Of a DNA stretch of 13,329 nucleotides, positions 1-5,760 are shown piece after piece. The stretch lies in assembly GCA_023131705.1 (NCBI GenBank), contig JAGLZG010000164.1, positions 1 to 13,329 on the forward strand. Reading direction: 5' to 3'. The notes under the pieces are model-generated. The model was not told the origin of the DNA and did not search any database. It saw only the letters and a program-made list of their open reading frames with translations. Made by a program: the position numbers and the translations under genes. This stretch comes from Nanobdellota archaeon (lineage in GTDB: Archaea; Nanobdellota; Nanobdellia; Woesearchaeales; B3-WOES). Numbering within the stretch: position 1 is the stretch's first letter; each line of letters begins with the position of its first letter.

Positions 1-1
1 T

Positions 2-52
2 GGTGTCGGTGAGCTGTTGACAAAAGAGCAAATTTCCAAACTAGTTTGGTAA
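2..52 (+). CDS. 3' end of an unidentified gene (partial)
   Basis: An open frame enters from the left edge and stops at a TAA at 50-52, giving the last 16 residues GVGELLTKEQISKLVW. The frame is too short to place in a family. It is supported only by the lack of a stop and by a promoter that begins shortly after it, as expected at a gene end. It could be a chance open frame. Confidence 0.4.
   Translation, partial: GVGELLTKEQISKLVW
36..49. repeat. 14-bp perfect palindrome at the end of the partial gene
   Basis: CCAAACTAGTTTGG is a perfect palindrome without a loop, ending one codon boundary before the TAA at 50-52. Having no loop and no following T-run, it does not look like a terminator. A protein-binding site for the promoter at 84-99, or chance, are both possible. 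Confidence 0.4.
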
Positions 53-83
53 TAATTGTTACTACTTATAAAAGATAATAAAA

Positions 84-99
84 CCAAAAGGTTTATATA
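84..99 (+). promoter_or_regulatory. BRE/TATA promoter of the 138-611 gene
   Basis: An A-rich BRE-like stretch (CCAAAAG, 84-90) is followed directly by GTTTATATA (91-99), a strong archaeal TATA box. Transcription would begin about 25 nt downstream, near 120-125, leaving a short leader of roughly 15 nt before the ATG at 138. No Shine-Dalgarno sequence is seen in that leader. Confidence 0.7.
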
Positions 100-137
100 C
101 TATTCATGATTTAATAAGATACTATACTGAAATAAAA

Positions 138-611
138 ATGGAACCCGAAAAACCAGATTATGAAAATGCCATATCTTTTTTAAATGGATTACATAATATA
201 GCATTAAATGAAGGACACAAAAGCATAAAAGACATAAAAAAAGTAATTAAAGATTACGGGGCTAATCCACTTTATGCTATTGATCTTGTAAAGGATGCGT
301 TATGTGGCTTAAAAAAATATAATACAAAAGATTTAGAATCTCTTGCAACTGCAGGATTTAATATTTCTACTTCAGTAATACACAATAAATATCTATATGA
401 AGATAAATATCTATATGAAGCATTTGTTAAAGAATTTAAACAACATTTAATAAAAATAAATAAACCTACAAAAAAATTTTTAAAAAGTTCTGAAGGTGAT
501 CTCGAAATGTTTAGTAAATTTTTAAGAGCATATGCAGATATATCTGAATATGAAACAAAAGTATTAGATCAAAAAACAGAAGCACTTAAAAGCGTTTTAG
601 CAAATAAATAA
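138..611 (+). CDS. Hypothetical protein, 157 residues
   Basis: I do not recognise this protein. It is hydrophilic, rich in lysine, glutamate and asparagine, has no signal peptide or membrane segment, and should be a mostly helical soluble cytoplasmic protein. Residues 83-94 carry an internal duplication (KYLYED followed by KYLYEA) produced by an 18-bp tandem repeat in the DNA. The ATG is chosen because it follows a good BRE/TATA by about 40 nt. The gene stands alone: a T7 run lies just after the stop and the palindromic block 627-768 follows. Its extreme AT content and lack of family resemblance fit an accessory gene or one specific to the lineage. No function can be offered. Confidence 0.7.
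   Translation: MEPEKPDYENAISFLNGLHNIALNEGHKSIKDIKKVIKDYGANPLYAIDLVKDALCGLKKYNTKDLESLATAGFNISTSVIHNKYLYEDKYLYEAFVKEFKQHLIKINKPTKKFLKSSEGDLEMFSKFLRAYADISEYETKVLDQKTEALKSVLANK
385..420 (+). repeat. 18-bp tandem duplication inside the 138-611 gene
   Basis: The unit ATAAATATCTATATGAAG occurs at 385-402 and again, identical, at 403-420. Eighteen bases keep the frame and add six residues, giving KYLYED-KYLYEA. Perfect identity points to a recent replication slippage event. Confidence 0.9.
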
Positions 612-614
612 TTA

Positions 615-621
615 TTTTTTT
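615..621 (+). terminator. Poly-T terminator after the 138-611 gene
   Basis: A T7 run lies 4 nt after the stop codon. T-rich runs directly after a gene are the usual termination signal of archaeal RNA polymerase and need no hairpin. The palindromic element starting at 627 lies just beyond it. Confidence 0.5.
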
Positions 622-626
622 AAATG

Positions 627-694
627 TCAGAATTCCACTATTTTTTAAAATAGTGGTTTACTCCGTAAACCAGAAATTATTTCTGGAATTCTGA
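627..694. repeat. Cloverleaf-like palindromic element 1 (68 nt)
   Basis: Four perfect inverted repeats fit together with no unpaired base at the junction. The closing stem is TCAGAATT (627-634) with AATTCTGA (687-694). Arm 1 is CCACTATTTT (635-644) with AAAATAGTGG (647-656). Arm 2 is TTTAC (657-661) with GTAAA (665-669), loop TCC. Arm 3 is CCAGAAAT (670-677) with ATTTCTGG (679-686). A single strand would fold as a four-way junction. No T-loop, anticodon-like loop or tRNA consensus is present, so it is not a tRNA. It could be a non-autonomous palindromic mobile element, a cruciform-forming DNA site, or a structured RNA in the intergenic transcript. The pairing is seen directly; the role is unknown. 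Confidence 0.85.
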
Positions 695-700
695 GCATGC

Positions 701-768
701 TCAAAAACCACTTATAGATATGTGGCATGTTAAAACATGCCACCATGCTTTAGCATGGTGGTTTTTGA
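701..768. repeat. Cloverleaf-like palindromic element 2 (68 nt)
   Basis: This has the same plan and exact length as the preceding element but mostly different sequence. The closing stem is TCAAAAA (701-707) with TTTTTGA (762-768). Arm 1 is CCAC (708-711) with GTGG (722-725), with a further TAT/ATA pairing above one T-T mismatch. Arm 2 is CATGT (726-730) with ACATG (735-739), loop TAAA. Arm 3 is CCACCATGC (740-748) with GCATGGTGG (753-761), loop TTTA. As in element 1, the ends are TCA...TGA, arm 1 opens CCAC and closes GTGG, and arm 3 opens CC and closes GG. The two elements are joined by GCATGC (695-700). Shared structure with changed stems suggests the fold, not the sequence, was kept. Confidence 0.8.
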
Positions 769-787
769 CAATTCTTACTATTTATTC

Positions 788-794
788 TTTTTTT
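788..794 (+). terminator. T7 run after the palindromic block
   Basis: A run of seven T lies 20 nt after the second cloverleaf element and 36 nt before the TATA box at 830. It could end any transcript that reads through the palindromic block and so insulate the next gene. Evidence is the T-run alone. Confidence 0.35.
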
Positions 795-820
795 ACATAA
801 CATTTTATTATAACACCAAA

Positions 821-839
821 CAAAACCTATTTATATAAT
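821..839 (+). promoter_or_regulatory. BRE/TATA promoter of the 860-1513 gene
   Basis: CAAAACC (821-827) resembles a BRE and TTTATATAAT (830-839) is a strong TATA box. The start codon at 860 lies about 25 nt after the TATA centre, so the message is probably leaderless. This supports the chosen ATG. Confidence 0.7.
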
Positions 840-859
840 TTATTATTAATAGCTAAATA

Positions 860-1513
860 ATGAACATAATACAGCAGTCATTTAAGGAATTGTACCCAGA
901 AAGGGAGTTAGGTTATGAGACCAAGATAAAGTACAGTAGAAAATTCAAGCCTTATAATGCAAATATAAAATTATATAGAAATAAACTTACACTAAACCTT
1001 AGCAGGGAATGGAAAACTATAAGCAGGGATATTAAGATAGGGCTGATACAGGAACTGTTATTAAAATTATTCAGGGGGAAAAAAGAGACATATAACATTA
1101 AACTGTATAATACTTTTATAAAAAAACTGCATTTGATTGCGCCTAAAACAAAATCAGACCCTGAGTTAGAAGAAAGTTTTAACAAAATCAATAACAAATA
1201 TTTCTATGGCTCAATTGAAATTCCTAATCTTACCTGGGGTTCTAACTCTACAACCAAATTAGGCAGTTATGAATACGCCTCTGACACTATAACAATCAGC
1301 TCTGTTTTAAAAAGCAGGGATGATTTACTTGATTATGTTATGTACCATGAACTATTGCATAAAAAACACCAGTTTAAGAGCAAAAATGGAAGAAACTACC
1401 ATCATACAGCCTTGTTTAGGAAAAAAGAGAAAGAATTTGAAAATTCTGGACTAATAGAACAAAAATTAAAAAGCTTAAGAAAAAATAAGATGTTTAGCTT
1501 CTTTAAAATATGA
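860..1513 (+). CDS. SprT-like zinc metallopeptidase
   Basis: A 217-residue protein whose C-terminal half matches the SprT/WLM zincin pattern. FNKINNKYF (107-115) and the LGSYEYASDTITIS stretch (134-147) form the sheet before the active helix. HELLH at 163-167 is the HExxH zinc site, with Glu164 as catalytic base. His181 or His182 in YHHTALF is the likely third ligand, about 14 residues after HELLH. The N-terminal 100 residues are basic and unassigned. SprT relatives (Spartan, Wss1) cut proteins crosslinked to DNA, but sequence alone cannot show that this protein does so. It has no signal peptide and should act in the cytoplasm. It has its own promoter and meets the next gene tail to tail with a 39-nt gap. 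Family confidence is good; substrate is unknown. Confidence 0.8.
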   Translation: MNIIQQSFKELYPERELGYETKIKYSRKFKPYNANIKLYRNKLTLNLSREWKTISRDIKIGLIQELLLKLFRGKKETYNIKLYNTFIKKLHLIAPKTKSDPELEESFNKINNKYFYGSIEIPNLTWGSNSTTKLGSYEYASDTITISSVLKSRDDLLDYVMYHELLHKKHQFKSKNGRNYHHTALFRKKEKEFENSGLIEQKLKSLRKNKMFSFFKI

Positions 1514-1535
1514 TTCCGTGTATTATCCCATAGAT

Positions 1536-1552
1536 TATTAGGATTTCTAATA
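1536..1552. terminator. Small hairpin between convergent genes
   Basis: TATTAG (1536-1541) and CTAATA (1547-1552) form a 6-bp stem with loop GATTT in the 39-nt gap between the protease gene and the convergent minus-strand gene. The last base touches the edge of the latter gene. It could serve as a two-way terminator, but the stem is short and AT-rich. Confidence 0.25.
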
Positions 1553-2287
1553 TTATTCCTTATCCCAGAATGAAAAGAAATCATGTAATTCCTCTTCTGG
1601 TATAGTTCCTATTCTCAATTTATCAATCAAATAATCCTTGGTGGTTTGTAAATTTTGTCTTTGTTTTATTAGTCTTTTATGGTTTAAATCTTGTTTTTCT
1701 ATTTTTCTAACTAATTCTTCCAAAGCACCATTATCTCCTTGCTTTAATCTTTCTATACTCCCAATATATGCCCTATGCTTTACAAAATTTCTTACAGAAA
1801 CTCTCCCTTTAACTTCATCAATTTTGTCATCATATAAAGTAAAATAACAATTTTCAATAGAATATTTATCTGTTTGTCTTTTTGGTTTTAATATTAACTC
1901 AACTGAAACATTATCACTCCAGGAAATGGATTTTGATAACTTAAATTCTTGTGGTATATCTTTTGTAAAACATTTATCTGTATCTTTTATTTCTCGCATA
2001 CTTGCATGATACATTTGTTCCAAAACTGTTTGATAATGTGATATATGCCAGAATGGAATTAGATGTTTTTCAGCAATAAAATATGGATCAATTTTTCTTA
2101 ATTGCCTATCAAAAACATGTGCTCTAAAAAGAGGTTTATCTTCAAATCTGAATACTTGGCTAATTACAGGTTTTCCCGAATGTGTATGATACTCGCTATT
2201 CAAATCGTATCTATTTTCAAAAGTTTTCCATTCTTCTTTATATCTTAAAATTTCTTTAGGTGTTAATATGCTCTCAACGGTTATCAT
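1553..2287 (-). CDS. Hypothetical protein, 244 residues, likely target of the neighbouring regulator
   Basis: I do not recognise this protein. Visible features are a long N-terminal part rich in His, Tyr and charged residues (HTHSG at 35-39, HLIPFWHISHY at 75-85) and a C-terminal third (about 180-244) that should form helices or a coiled coil and ends FFSFWDKE. There are no membrane spans or signal peptide. The ATG is placed because it follows a TATA (TATAAAC at 2334-2328, minus strand) by about 40 nt. A 12-bp palindrome abutting that TATA resembles one in the promoter of the HTH_10 regulator just upstream on the same strand, so the two genes probably form a regulator-target pair. The gene has its own promoter, 61 nt after the regulator stop. 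Function is unknown. Confidence 0.7.
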   Translation of the reverse strand: MITVESILTPKEILRYKEEWKTFENRYDLNSEYHTHSGKPVISQVFRFEDKPLFRAHVFDRQLRKIDPYFIAEKHLIPFWHISHYQTVLEQMYHASMREIKDTDKCFTKDIPQEFKLSKSISWSDNVSVELILKPKRQTDKYSIENCYFTLYDDKIDEVKGRVSVRNFVKHRAYIGSIERLKQGDNGALEELVRKIEKQDLNHKRLIKQRQNLQTTKDYLIDKLRIGTIPEEELHDFFSFWDKE

Positions 2288-2327
2288 CTTACTACTTAGA
2301 AATAGTTATTACCAAATAGTAGATTAA

Positions 2328-2348
2328 GTTTATAGCGATATATATCGT
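2328..2348 (-). promoter_or_regulatory. TATA box with abutting operator-like palindrome (1553-2287 gene)
   Basis: Read on the minus strand, CGATATATATCG (2347-2336), a perfect 12-bp palindrome, is followed after one base by TATAAAC (2334-2328). The palindrome thus sits where the BRE or an upstream activator site would lie. It agrees at 12 of 14 positions (2335-2348) with the palindrome at 3003-3016 in the regulator promoter. Archaeal activators often bind upstream of BRE/TATA, so activation is possible here, though occlusion of TFB would also fit. Confidence 0.6.
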
Positions 2349-2993
2349 TTATTCTTCAAAGAAGTAGGGAATAAGTTTTTCTTCAGCTTTTCTAAGATGG
2401 ACTTGATATGTAGAAAAGCTCAATCCAGCTAATTTTGTTAACTGTTTTAGATCAATTTTTCTTGGAGAATGATAATAACCGTGCTTTATCGCTAATTCCA
2501 TTGCTTTTTTCTGTTTTTCTGTTAATTCTGGGTGGACCCTCATTATAGAAATTGACTTAATTTTTTTCTGTTGAATTGATAATAATCTTCCTTTGTATCT
2601 TTCTTCCATTAGTTTAACAATATCCATTAATCTTTTTCTGTCAAAAGAACCAACATTAATTAATTCATATCCTTTGTCAGATATAAAAGCTGGATCAATA
2701 TGTATTATGTCTTTGTTGTAAATGCATTTTATATAGATTGGTTCTTTGATTATTCCTATTAGAAAATCATTTTTTAATTCTAAATTACTTGTTCTCTTTT
2801 CTTTCTTTAAATCTCTTATAAATTCTTTCTTATTTTTTTCATTTCCAAATATGGTTACAGCAATCTGTACAATAATCCATTTCTTTTCGTAATAATATGA
2901 CAATGGAAATCCAAATAGATTTACTTTATGTTTGACAGCCTTCGAGCCAATTAATGTACCTTTACCACTAAACTTAATTTTTGCAACCCACAT
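2349..2993 (-). CDS. HTH_10 (Bat-type) transcription regulator
   Basis: A 214-residue protein with an HTH_10 domain at its C-terminus (about 155-208). LTEKQKKAMELAIKHGYY begins it, PRKIDLKQLTKLAG forms the first helices, LSFSTYQVHLRKAEEKL is the recognition helix region, and IPYFFEE ends it. This matches the family pattern of LTxxQ, GYYxxPR, LAxxxGxS and HLRxAExKL known from haloarchaeal bacterio-opsin activators. The N-terminal 145 residues should fold as a mixed sheet/helix sensing domain; no ligand site is recognised. Promoter spacing suggests a leaderless message. A palindrome lies between its own TATA and start, and a close copy lies at the promoter of the next gene, which suggests autoregulation plus control of that neighbour. 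The family call is firm; signal and targets are inferred. Confidence 0.85.
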   Translation of the reverse strand: MWVAKIKFSGKGTLIGSKAVKHKVNLFGFPLSYYYEKKWIIVQIAVTIFGNEKNKKEFIRDLKKEKRTSNLELKNDFLIGIIKEPIYIKCIYNKDIIHIDPAFISDKGYELINVGSFDRKRLMDIVKLMEERYKGRLLSIQQKKIKSISIMRVHPELTEKQKKAMELAIKHGYYHSPRKIDLKQLTKLAGLSFSTYQVHLRKAEEKLIPYFFEE

Positions 2994-3002
2994 ATATTTA
3001 AC

Positions 3003-3026
3003 ACGATATATGTCGTATTTATAAAA
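3003..3026 (-). promoter_or_regulatory. Regulator promoter with overlapping operator-like palindrome
   Basis: On the minus strand TTTTATAAAT (3026-3017) is the TATA box, about 28 nt before the ATG at 2993. Directly downstream, at 3003-3016, is ACGATATATGTCGT on the plus strand, an inverted repeat with ACGA/TCGT arms and one mismatch. Protein bound here would cover the transcription start, as in autorepression. Its twin is at 2335-2348. Confidence 0.6.
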
Positions 3027-3129
3027 TTTGCTATTTCTAATAATATCAAATCTTACTCACTTTAATCAAATACAACCACTTATTCACACCTAACTCCTGT
3101 TTATGCAACACAACAATTATTCCGATAGA

Positions 3130-3176
3130 TTTAAATACTACTATTCTCCTCTTAATTTTATAGATTTTTAGAGGTG
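3130..3176 (+). promoter_or_regulatory. Promoter and Shine-Dalgarno of the histone operon
   Basis: TTTAAATA at 3130-3137 is the TATA box, so transcription should begin near 3160. GAGGTG at 3171-3176 is a clear Shine-Dalgarno sequence 10 nt before the ATG at 3187. This operon therefore uses a leadered, SD-dependent message, unlike the leaderless genes around it. Confidence 0.7.
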
Positions 3177-3186
3177 CACACTTAAA

Positions 3187-3396
3187 ATGTCAAAAAAACT
3201 ACTGCCATTAGCAGCAATGGAAAAGATACTAAAGCAGGCTGGTGCAGAAAGGGTTTCTGATAAAGCAAAGGTTGCTCTGAAAGAGATTGTTGAGGATATT
3301 GTTGAAAAAATAGCAATTGATTCAATAAAATTTGCCCTGCATGCTGGCAGAAAGACAATTAAAGCAGGGGATATAAAACTAGCTGCAAAACAATAA
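3187..3396 (+). CDS. Archaeal histone
   Basis: A 69-residue protein filling a single histone fold: LPLAAMEKILKQAGAERVSD (6-25) gives helix 1 and loop 1, the long central helix follows, and GRKTIKAGDI (53-62) contains the RKT...D loop 2 and start of helix 3. These match the HMfB family, which packages DNA as dimers and longer superhelices. It has no N- or C-terminal tail, as is usual in archaea. The start is fixed by GAGGTG 10 nt upstream. It is the first gene of an operon with aIF5A (18-nt gap), L40e and a site-2 protease, so a chromatin protein is co-transcribed with translation genes. Confidence is very high. Confidence 0.97.
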   Translation: MSKKLLPLAAMEKILKQAGAERVSDKAKVALKEIVEDIVEKIAIDSIKFALHAGRKTIKAGDIKLAAKQ

Positions 3397-3414
3397 TCAA
3401 ATTGAGTAAATAAA

Positions 3415-3813
3415 ATGGCAGTAAAAATATCTTCAATTGGAAGTTTGAAAAAAGGCTCTTGTATTATTATAGATGGTGCTGCATGTAGGGTAGTCAGTAC
3501 ACAGACATCAAGGCCTGGAAAACACGGCCATGCAAAAGTAAGGATGGAAGCAGTTGGCCTCATTGATGAGAAAAAAAGAGTTATTGTTATGCCTGGCCAT
3601 GAGAATATTGAAGTGCCTATAATCGAAAAAAAAACTGCCCAGGTATTATCTGTTCAGGGTGATACAGCAAATGTCATGGATAATGAAACCTATGAAACCT
3701 TTGACCTGAAGATTCCAGAAGAATTAAAAGGGCAGGTTATAGAAGGCATTAGCATACTCTATTGGGACATACTTGATGATAAGATTATGAAACAGATAAA
3801 AGGAAGTGAATGA
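3415..3813 (+). CDS. eif5a: Translation factor aIF5A
   Basis: A 132-residue protein with the N-terminal SH3-like domain (1-70) and C-terminal OB fold (71-132) of aIF5A/eIF5A. The diagnostic loop TSRPGKHGHAK places the lysine modified to deoxyhypusine or hypusine at residue 36. The factor binds the ribosomal E site and relieves stalling during elongation, including at polyproline stretches; this may matter for a genome that encodes several proline-rich tails, as seen here in P0. Length is normal. It lies 18 nt after the histone and one base before L40e, in one operon. No modification enzyme is present in the window. Confidence 0.96.
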   Translation: MAVKISSIGSLKKGSCIIIDGAACRVVSTQTSRPGKHGHAKVRMEAVGLIDEKKRVIVMPGHENIEVPIIEKKTAQVLSVQGDTANVMDNETYETFDLKIPEELKGQVIEGISILYWDILDDKIMKQIKGSE

Positions 3814-3814
3814 T

Positions 3815-3976
3815 ATGGTTAAGTTTCCAGAAGCACAGGCAAGATTATTCCACAAGAAAGTTGCATGCAAAAGATGCAAGTCAGTAATCAAAGCTAACAT
3901 GGCGCAGATACTGGCAAAAAAGGTTAAGTGCAGAAGATGTGGAAGCAAGGCCCTGAGACCACTTAGGAAAAAATGA
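3815..3976 (+). CDS. rpl40e: Large-subunit ribosomal protein L40e
   Basis: A 53-residue protein, MVKFPEAQARLF at the N-terminus and LRPLRKK at the C-terminus, with four zinc-binding cysteines as C18-x2-C21 and C39-x2-C42. FPEA.ARLF...K is the typical archaeal L40e opening. In eukaryotes the same protein is made fused to ubiquitin; here it stands alone as in other archaea. The 17-residue spacer between the cysteine pairs is longer than the about 10 I recall for typical archaeal L40e. A purine-rich Shine-Dalgarno stretch lies in the end of aIF5A (AGGAAGTGA near 3801). Its TGA overlaps the ATG of the site-2 protease (ATGA at 3973-3976), indicating translational coupling. Confidence 0.9.
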   Translation: MVKFPEAQARLFHKKVACKRCKSVIKANMAQILAKKVKCRRCGSKALRPLRKK

Positions 3977-5157
3977 GCATTGATTACATAGCTATGATTA
4001 TATTTCTTGCTTTTTTATCTTTTATAATAATTCTAAAAAGAAAAAAAATACAAATTCAAAAGGTTCTCTTTCCATTTATTTATGTCCTTCTTATTAGGAC
4101 AAAACTTGGAATAAAGCAGATGAGCTGGTTTGCAGAGAAATTTAAAAGACCTTTAAAATACATAGGTTATTTTTCCATCTTTATTGGTTTCCTCGGGATG
4201 GCATTAATGGCTTTCCTGCTTGTCCAGAATATGATCAGGATGTTTATAACACCCTCTGCTGTTTCAGGTGTTGCCTTGGTGCTTCCTGTAAAAGCAAAAG
4301 GCATTTTCTATGTTCCTTTTCTTTACTGGATTATATCCATCTTTATATTAGCAGTTATTCACGAGTTTTCACATGGTGTCTTTGCAAAGGCTGCAAAACT
4401 TAAGATTAAATCAAGCGGATTTGCAGTTTTAGCCTTGCTTGTTCCAATACTGCCTGCTGCCTTTGTAGAGCCGGATGAAAAAAAGATTGTTAAAAAATCA
4501 AGACAGCAGCAGTTAGCAATATACTCAGCAGGGCCTTTTGCAAACATTGTGTTTGCATTATTAATAGCAGTTTTAATGACATTTGCAGTAATGCCTTTAG
4601 CCTCAGGGATGATAGAAGGAGACGGAATTCTTATCAGTAGTTTCATAAAAGAAGACAAGATATATCCTGCAGAACAGGCGGGAATAACTGAAGGGGATAT
4701 TATAAAAGGAATAGACAACATGGAAACACCGCATCTGATTGATTTTAAAGATATACTGAATAATAAAAAACCAGGAGATATTGTTTTAGTAAAAACAAAC
4801 AAAGATGTCTATAATATAACCCTTGCTGCAGATCCTGTTAACAGCTCAAAGCCCTATCTTGGTGTATTTATCTCTCAAAAAACAAAGATAAGTGAATCAT
4901 TCAGGCAAAAGTATGGTGAAAAAACAGCGCTTGCTTTTATCTGGGCTATTGGTTTGTTGTCATGGCTGTACCTGCTTAATCTTGGAATAGGATTATTTAA
5001 TCTGCTTCCTTTAGGGCCTTTAGATGGAGGAAGAATGCTATTAGTAAGCCTGGAAAAATTCTATAAAAAAGAAATCGCAAAAAAGATTTGGAATGCTGTA
5101 TCTTTATTCTTCTTGATATTGATTATAGCCAATATTGCATTTGCTTTTATTAAATGA
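3973..5157 (+). CDS. Site-2 protease family (M50) membrane metalloprotease with PDZ domain
   Basis: A 394-residue multispanning membrane protein. Hydrophobic segments lie at about 4-22, 65-90, 113-138, 150-166, 185-210, 325-345 and 374-392. HEFSH at 130-134 is the HExxH zinc motif inside a membrane helix. NLLPLGPLDGG at 343-353 supplies the third ligand, Asp351, in the NxxPxxxLDGG motif of site-2 proteases. Residues about 214-300 form a PDZ domain between the two catalytic parts (AEQAGITEGDIIKGID). The family cuts transmembrane segments to release regulators or clear signal peptides; the substrate is not shown here. It overlaps L40e by 4 nt and its last 8 nt overlap the convergent FKBP gene. 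Confidence 0.95.
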   Translation: MSIDYIAMIIFLAFLSFIIILKRKKIQIQKVLFPFIYVLLIRTKLGIKQMSWFAEKFKRPLKYIGYFSIFIGFLGMALMAFLLVQNMIRMFITPSAVSGVALVLPVKAKGIFYVPFLYWIISIFILAVIHEFSHGVFAKAAKLKIKSSGFAVLALLVPILPAAFVEPDEKKIVKKSRQQQLAIYSAGPFANIVFALLIAVLMTFAVMPLASGMIEGDGILISSFIKEDKIYPAEQAGITEGDIIKGIDNMETPHLIDFKDILNNKKPGDIVLVKTNKDVYNITLAADPVNSSKPYLGVFISQKTKISESFRQKYGEKTALAFIWAIGLLSWLYLLNLGIGLFNLLPLGPLDGGRMLLVSLEKFYKKEIAKKIWNAVSLFFLILIIANIAFAFIK

Positions 5158-5572
5158 CCTTAACCTTAAAATTCAGGTTTTTTCCGGCCAAAGGGTGGTT
5201 TAAGTCAATAGTTATCTCTTTGTCTGTAACTTCTGTTATCTTTGCTGGAATCTGTTTTCCATCAGGTGTTCCCAAAGCAAGCATCATTCCTGGTTTTATT
5301 TCTTTCCCTTCAGGAACTGGAATCTTATCCCTTGGTATTTTCTTTATTAATTCAGGATTATGGTCTCCATAAGCTTTTTCCGGAGTTAGTTTTATCTCTT
5401 TTTCTTCTCCTTTCTCCATCCCCATGATAGCTTCATCAAAACCCTTTATCAGCTGTCCAGCACCTGCTTCAAACTCTAATGGCTGCTTTCCTTCTGATGT
5501 ATCAAACACAGTGCCATCATCTAATGTTCCTGTGTATTCAACCTTTACTTTATCTCCTTTCTTGATTGCCAT
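5150..5572 (-). CDS. FKBP-type peptidyl-prolyl cis-trans isomerase (SlyD-like)
   Basis: A 140-residue short archaeal FKBP. The FKBP half is KGDKVKVEYTGTLDDGTVFDTS (5-26), GQLIKGFDEAIMGMEKGE (39-56) and AYGDH (67-71). An insert-in-flap chaperone domain follows (about 72-125, PGMMLALGTPDGK...ITIDLNHPLAGK), and the closing strand LNFKVKVI ends the protein. This layout matches SlyD and archaeal 17-18 kDa FKBPs: a prolyl isomerase combined with holdase activity, acting in the cytoplasm. It lacks the His-rich metal-binding tail of bacterial SlyD. GGAG on the minus strand at 5586-5583 is a Shine-Dalgarno sequence 10 nt before the ATG. It converges with the site-2 protease gene, sharing 8 nt. Confidence 0.95.
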   Translation of the reverse strand: MAIKKGDKVKVEYTGTLDDGTVFDTSEGKQPLEFEAGAGQLIKGFDEAIMGMEKGEEKEIKLTPEKAYGDHNPELIKKIPRDKIPVPEGKEIKPGMMLALGTPDGKQIPAKITEVTDKEITIDLNHPLAGKNLNFKVKVI

Positions 5573-5615
5573 GATGTATCAACTCCAATTGTTTTAGTTT
5601 TGGGGTTATTGTTGT

Positions 5616-5633
5616 GTTTTTAAGTGTTTGGTT
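5616..5633 (-). promoter_or_regulatory. Promoter of the FKBP gene
   Basis: On the minus strand, ACCAAACAC (BRE-like, 5632-5624) runs into TTAAAAAC (5623-5616), an AT-rich TATA element. Transcription would start near 5594, giving a leader of about 22 nt that includes the GGAG at 5586-5583. Confidence 0.5.
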
Positions 5634-5708
5634 TTCAAGCCATCATAATGAGTTTTTTGTATCTAGTTTAGAGTTATAGTTAGTTTTAAGAAAACTTAAT
5701 AAACAAGC

Positions 5709-5718
5709 AGATATAACA
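5709..5718 (+). promoter_or_regulatory. Likely TATA of the nucleotide kinase operon
   Basis: AGATATAACA lies about 40-48 nt before the kinase start at 5757, which would put transcription start near 5738 or a little upstream. The 184-nt gap between the divergent FKBP and kinase genes holds this element, the FKBP promoter and little else that I can see. Confidence 0.35.
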
Positions 5719-5733
5719 GATAATAGGGGGATT

Positions 5734-5760
5734 ATGAATAAAATAATACTATTAAAATGA
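5734..5760 (+). CDS. Possible 8-codon upstream ORF (MNKIILLK)
   Basis: An ATG at 5734 opens eight codons (MNKIILLK) ending in TGA at 5758-5760, which overlaps the kinase ATG at 5757 as ATGA. A run of G (5726-5730) ends 3 nt before it, too close for a standard Shine-Dalgarno. The ATGA overlap is the arrangement used for translational coupling elsewhere in this window. The kinase frame has a stop at 5739-5741, so it cannot start further upstream. It may be a leader peptide or chance. Confidence 0.3.
   Translation: MNKIILLK

Noticed and set aside
385..420. CRISPR-like repeat
   Set aside because: There are only two units, directly adjacent with no spacer, and inside a coding frame.
627..768. 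Reading the 68-nt cloverleaf elements as tRNA genes or tRNA-like genes
   Set aside because: Arm sizes (22, 13, 17 and 18, 14, 22 nt) do not fit tRNA, and there is no T-loop consensus, no 7-nt anticodon loop and no invariant tRNA bases.
45..2316. TTTGGTAATAA at 45-55 and again on the minus strand at 2316-2306
   Set aside because: An 11-base match is expected by chance several times in a 13-kb AT-rich window, and the similarity fades on both sides.
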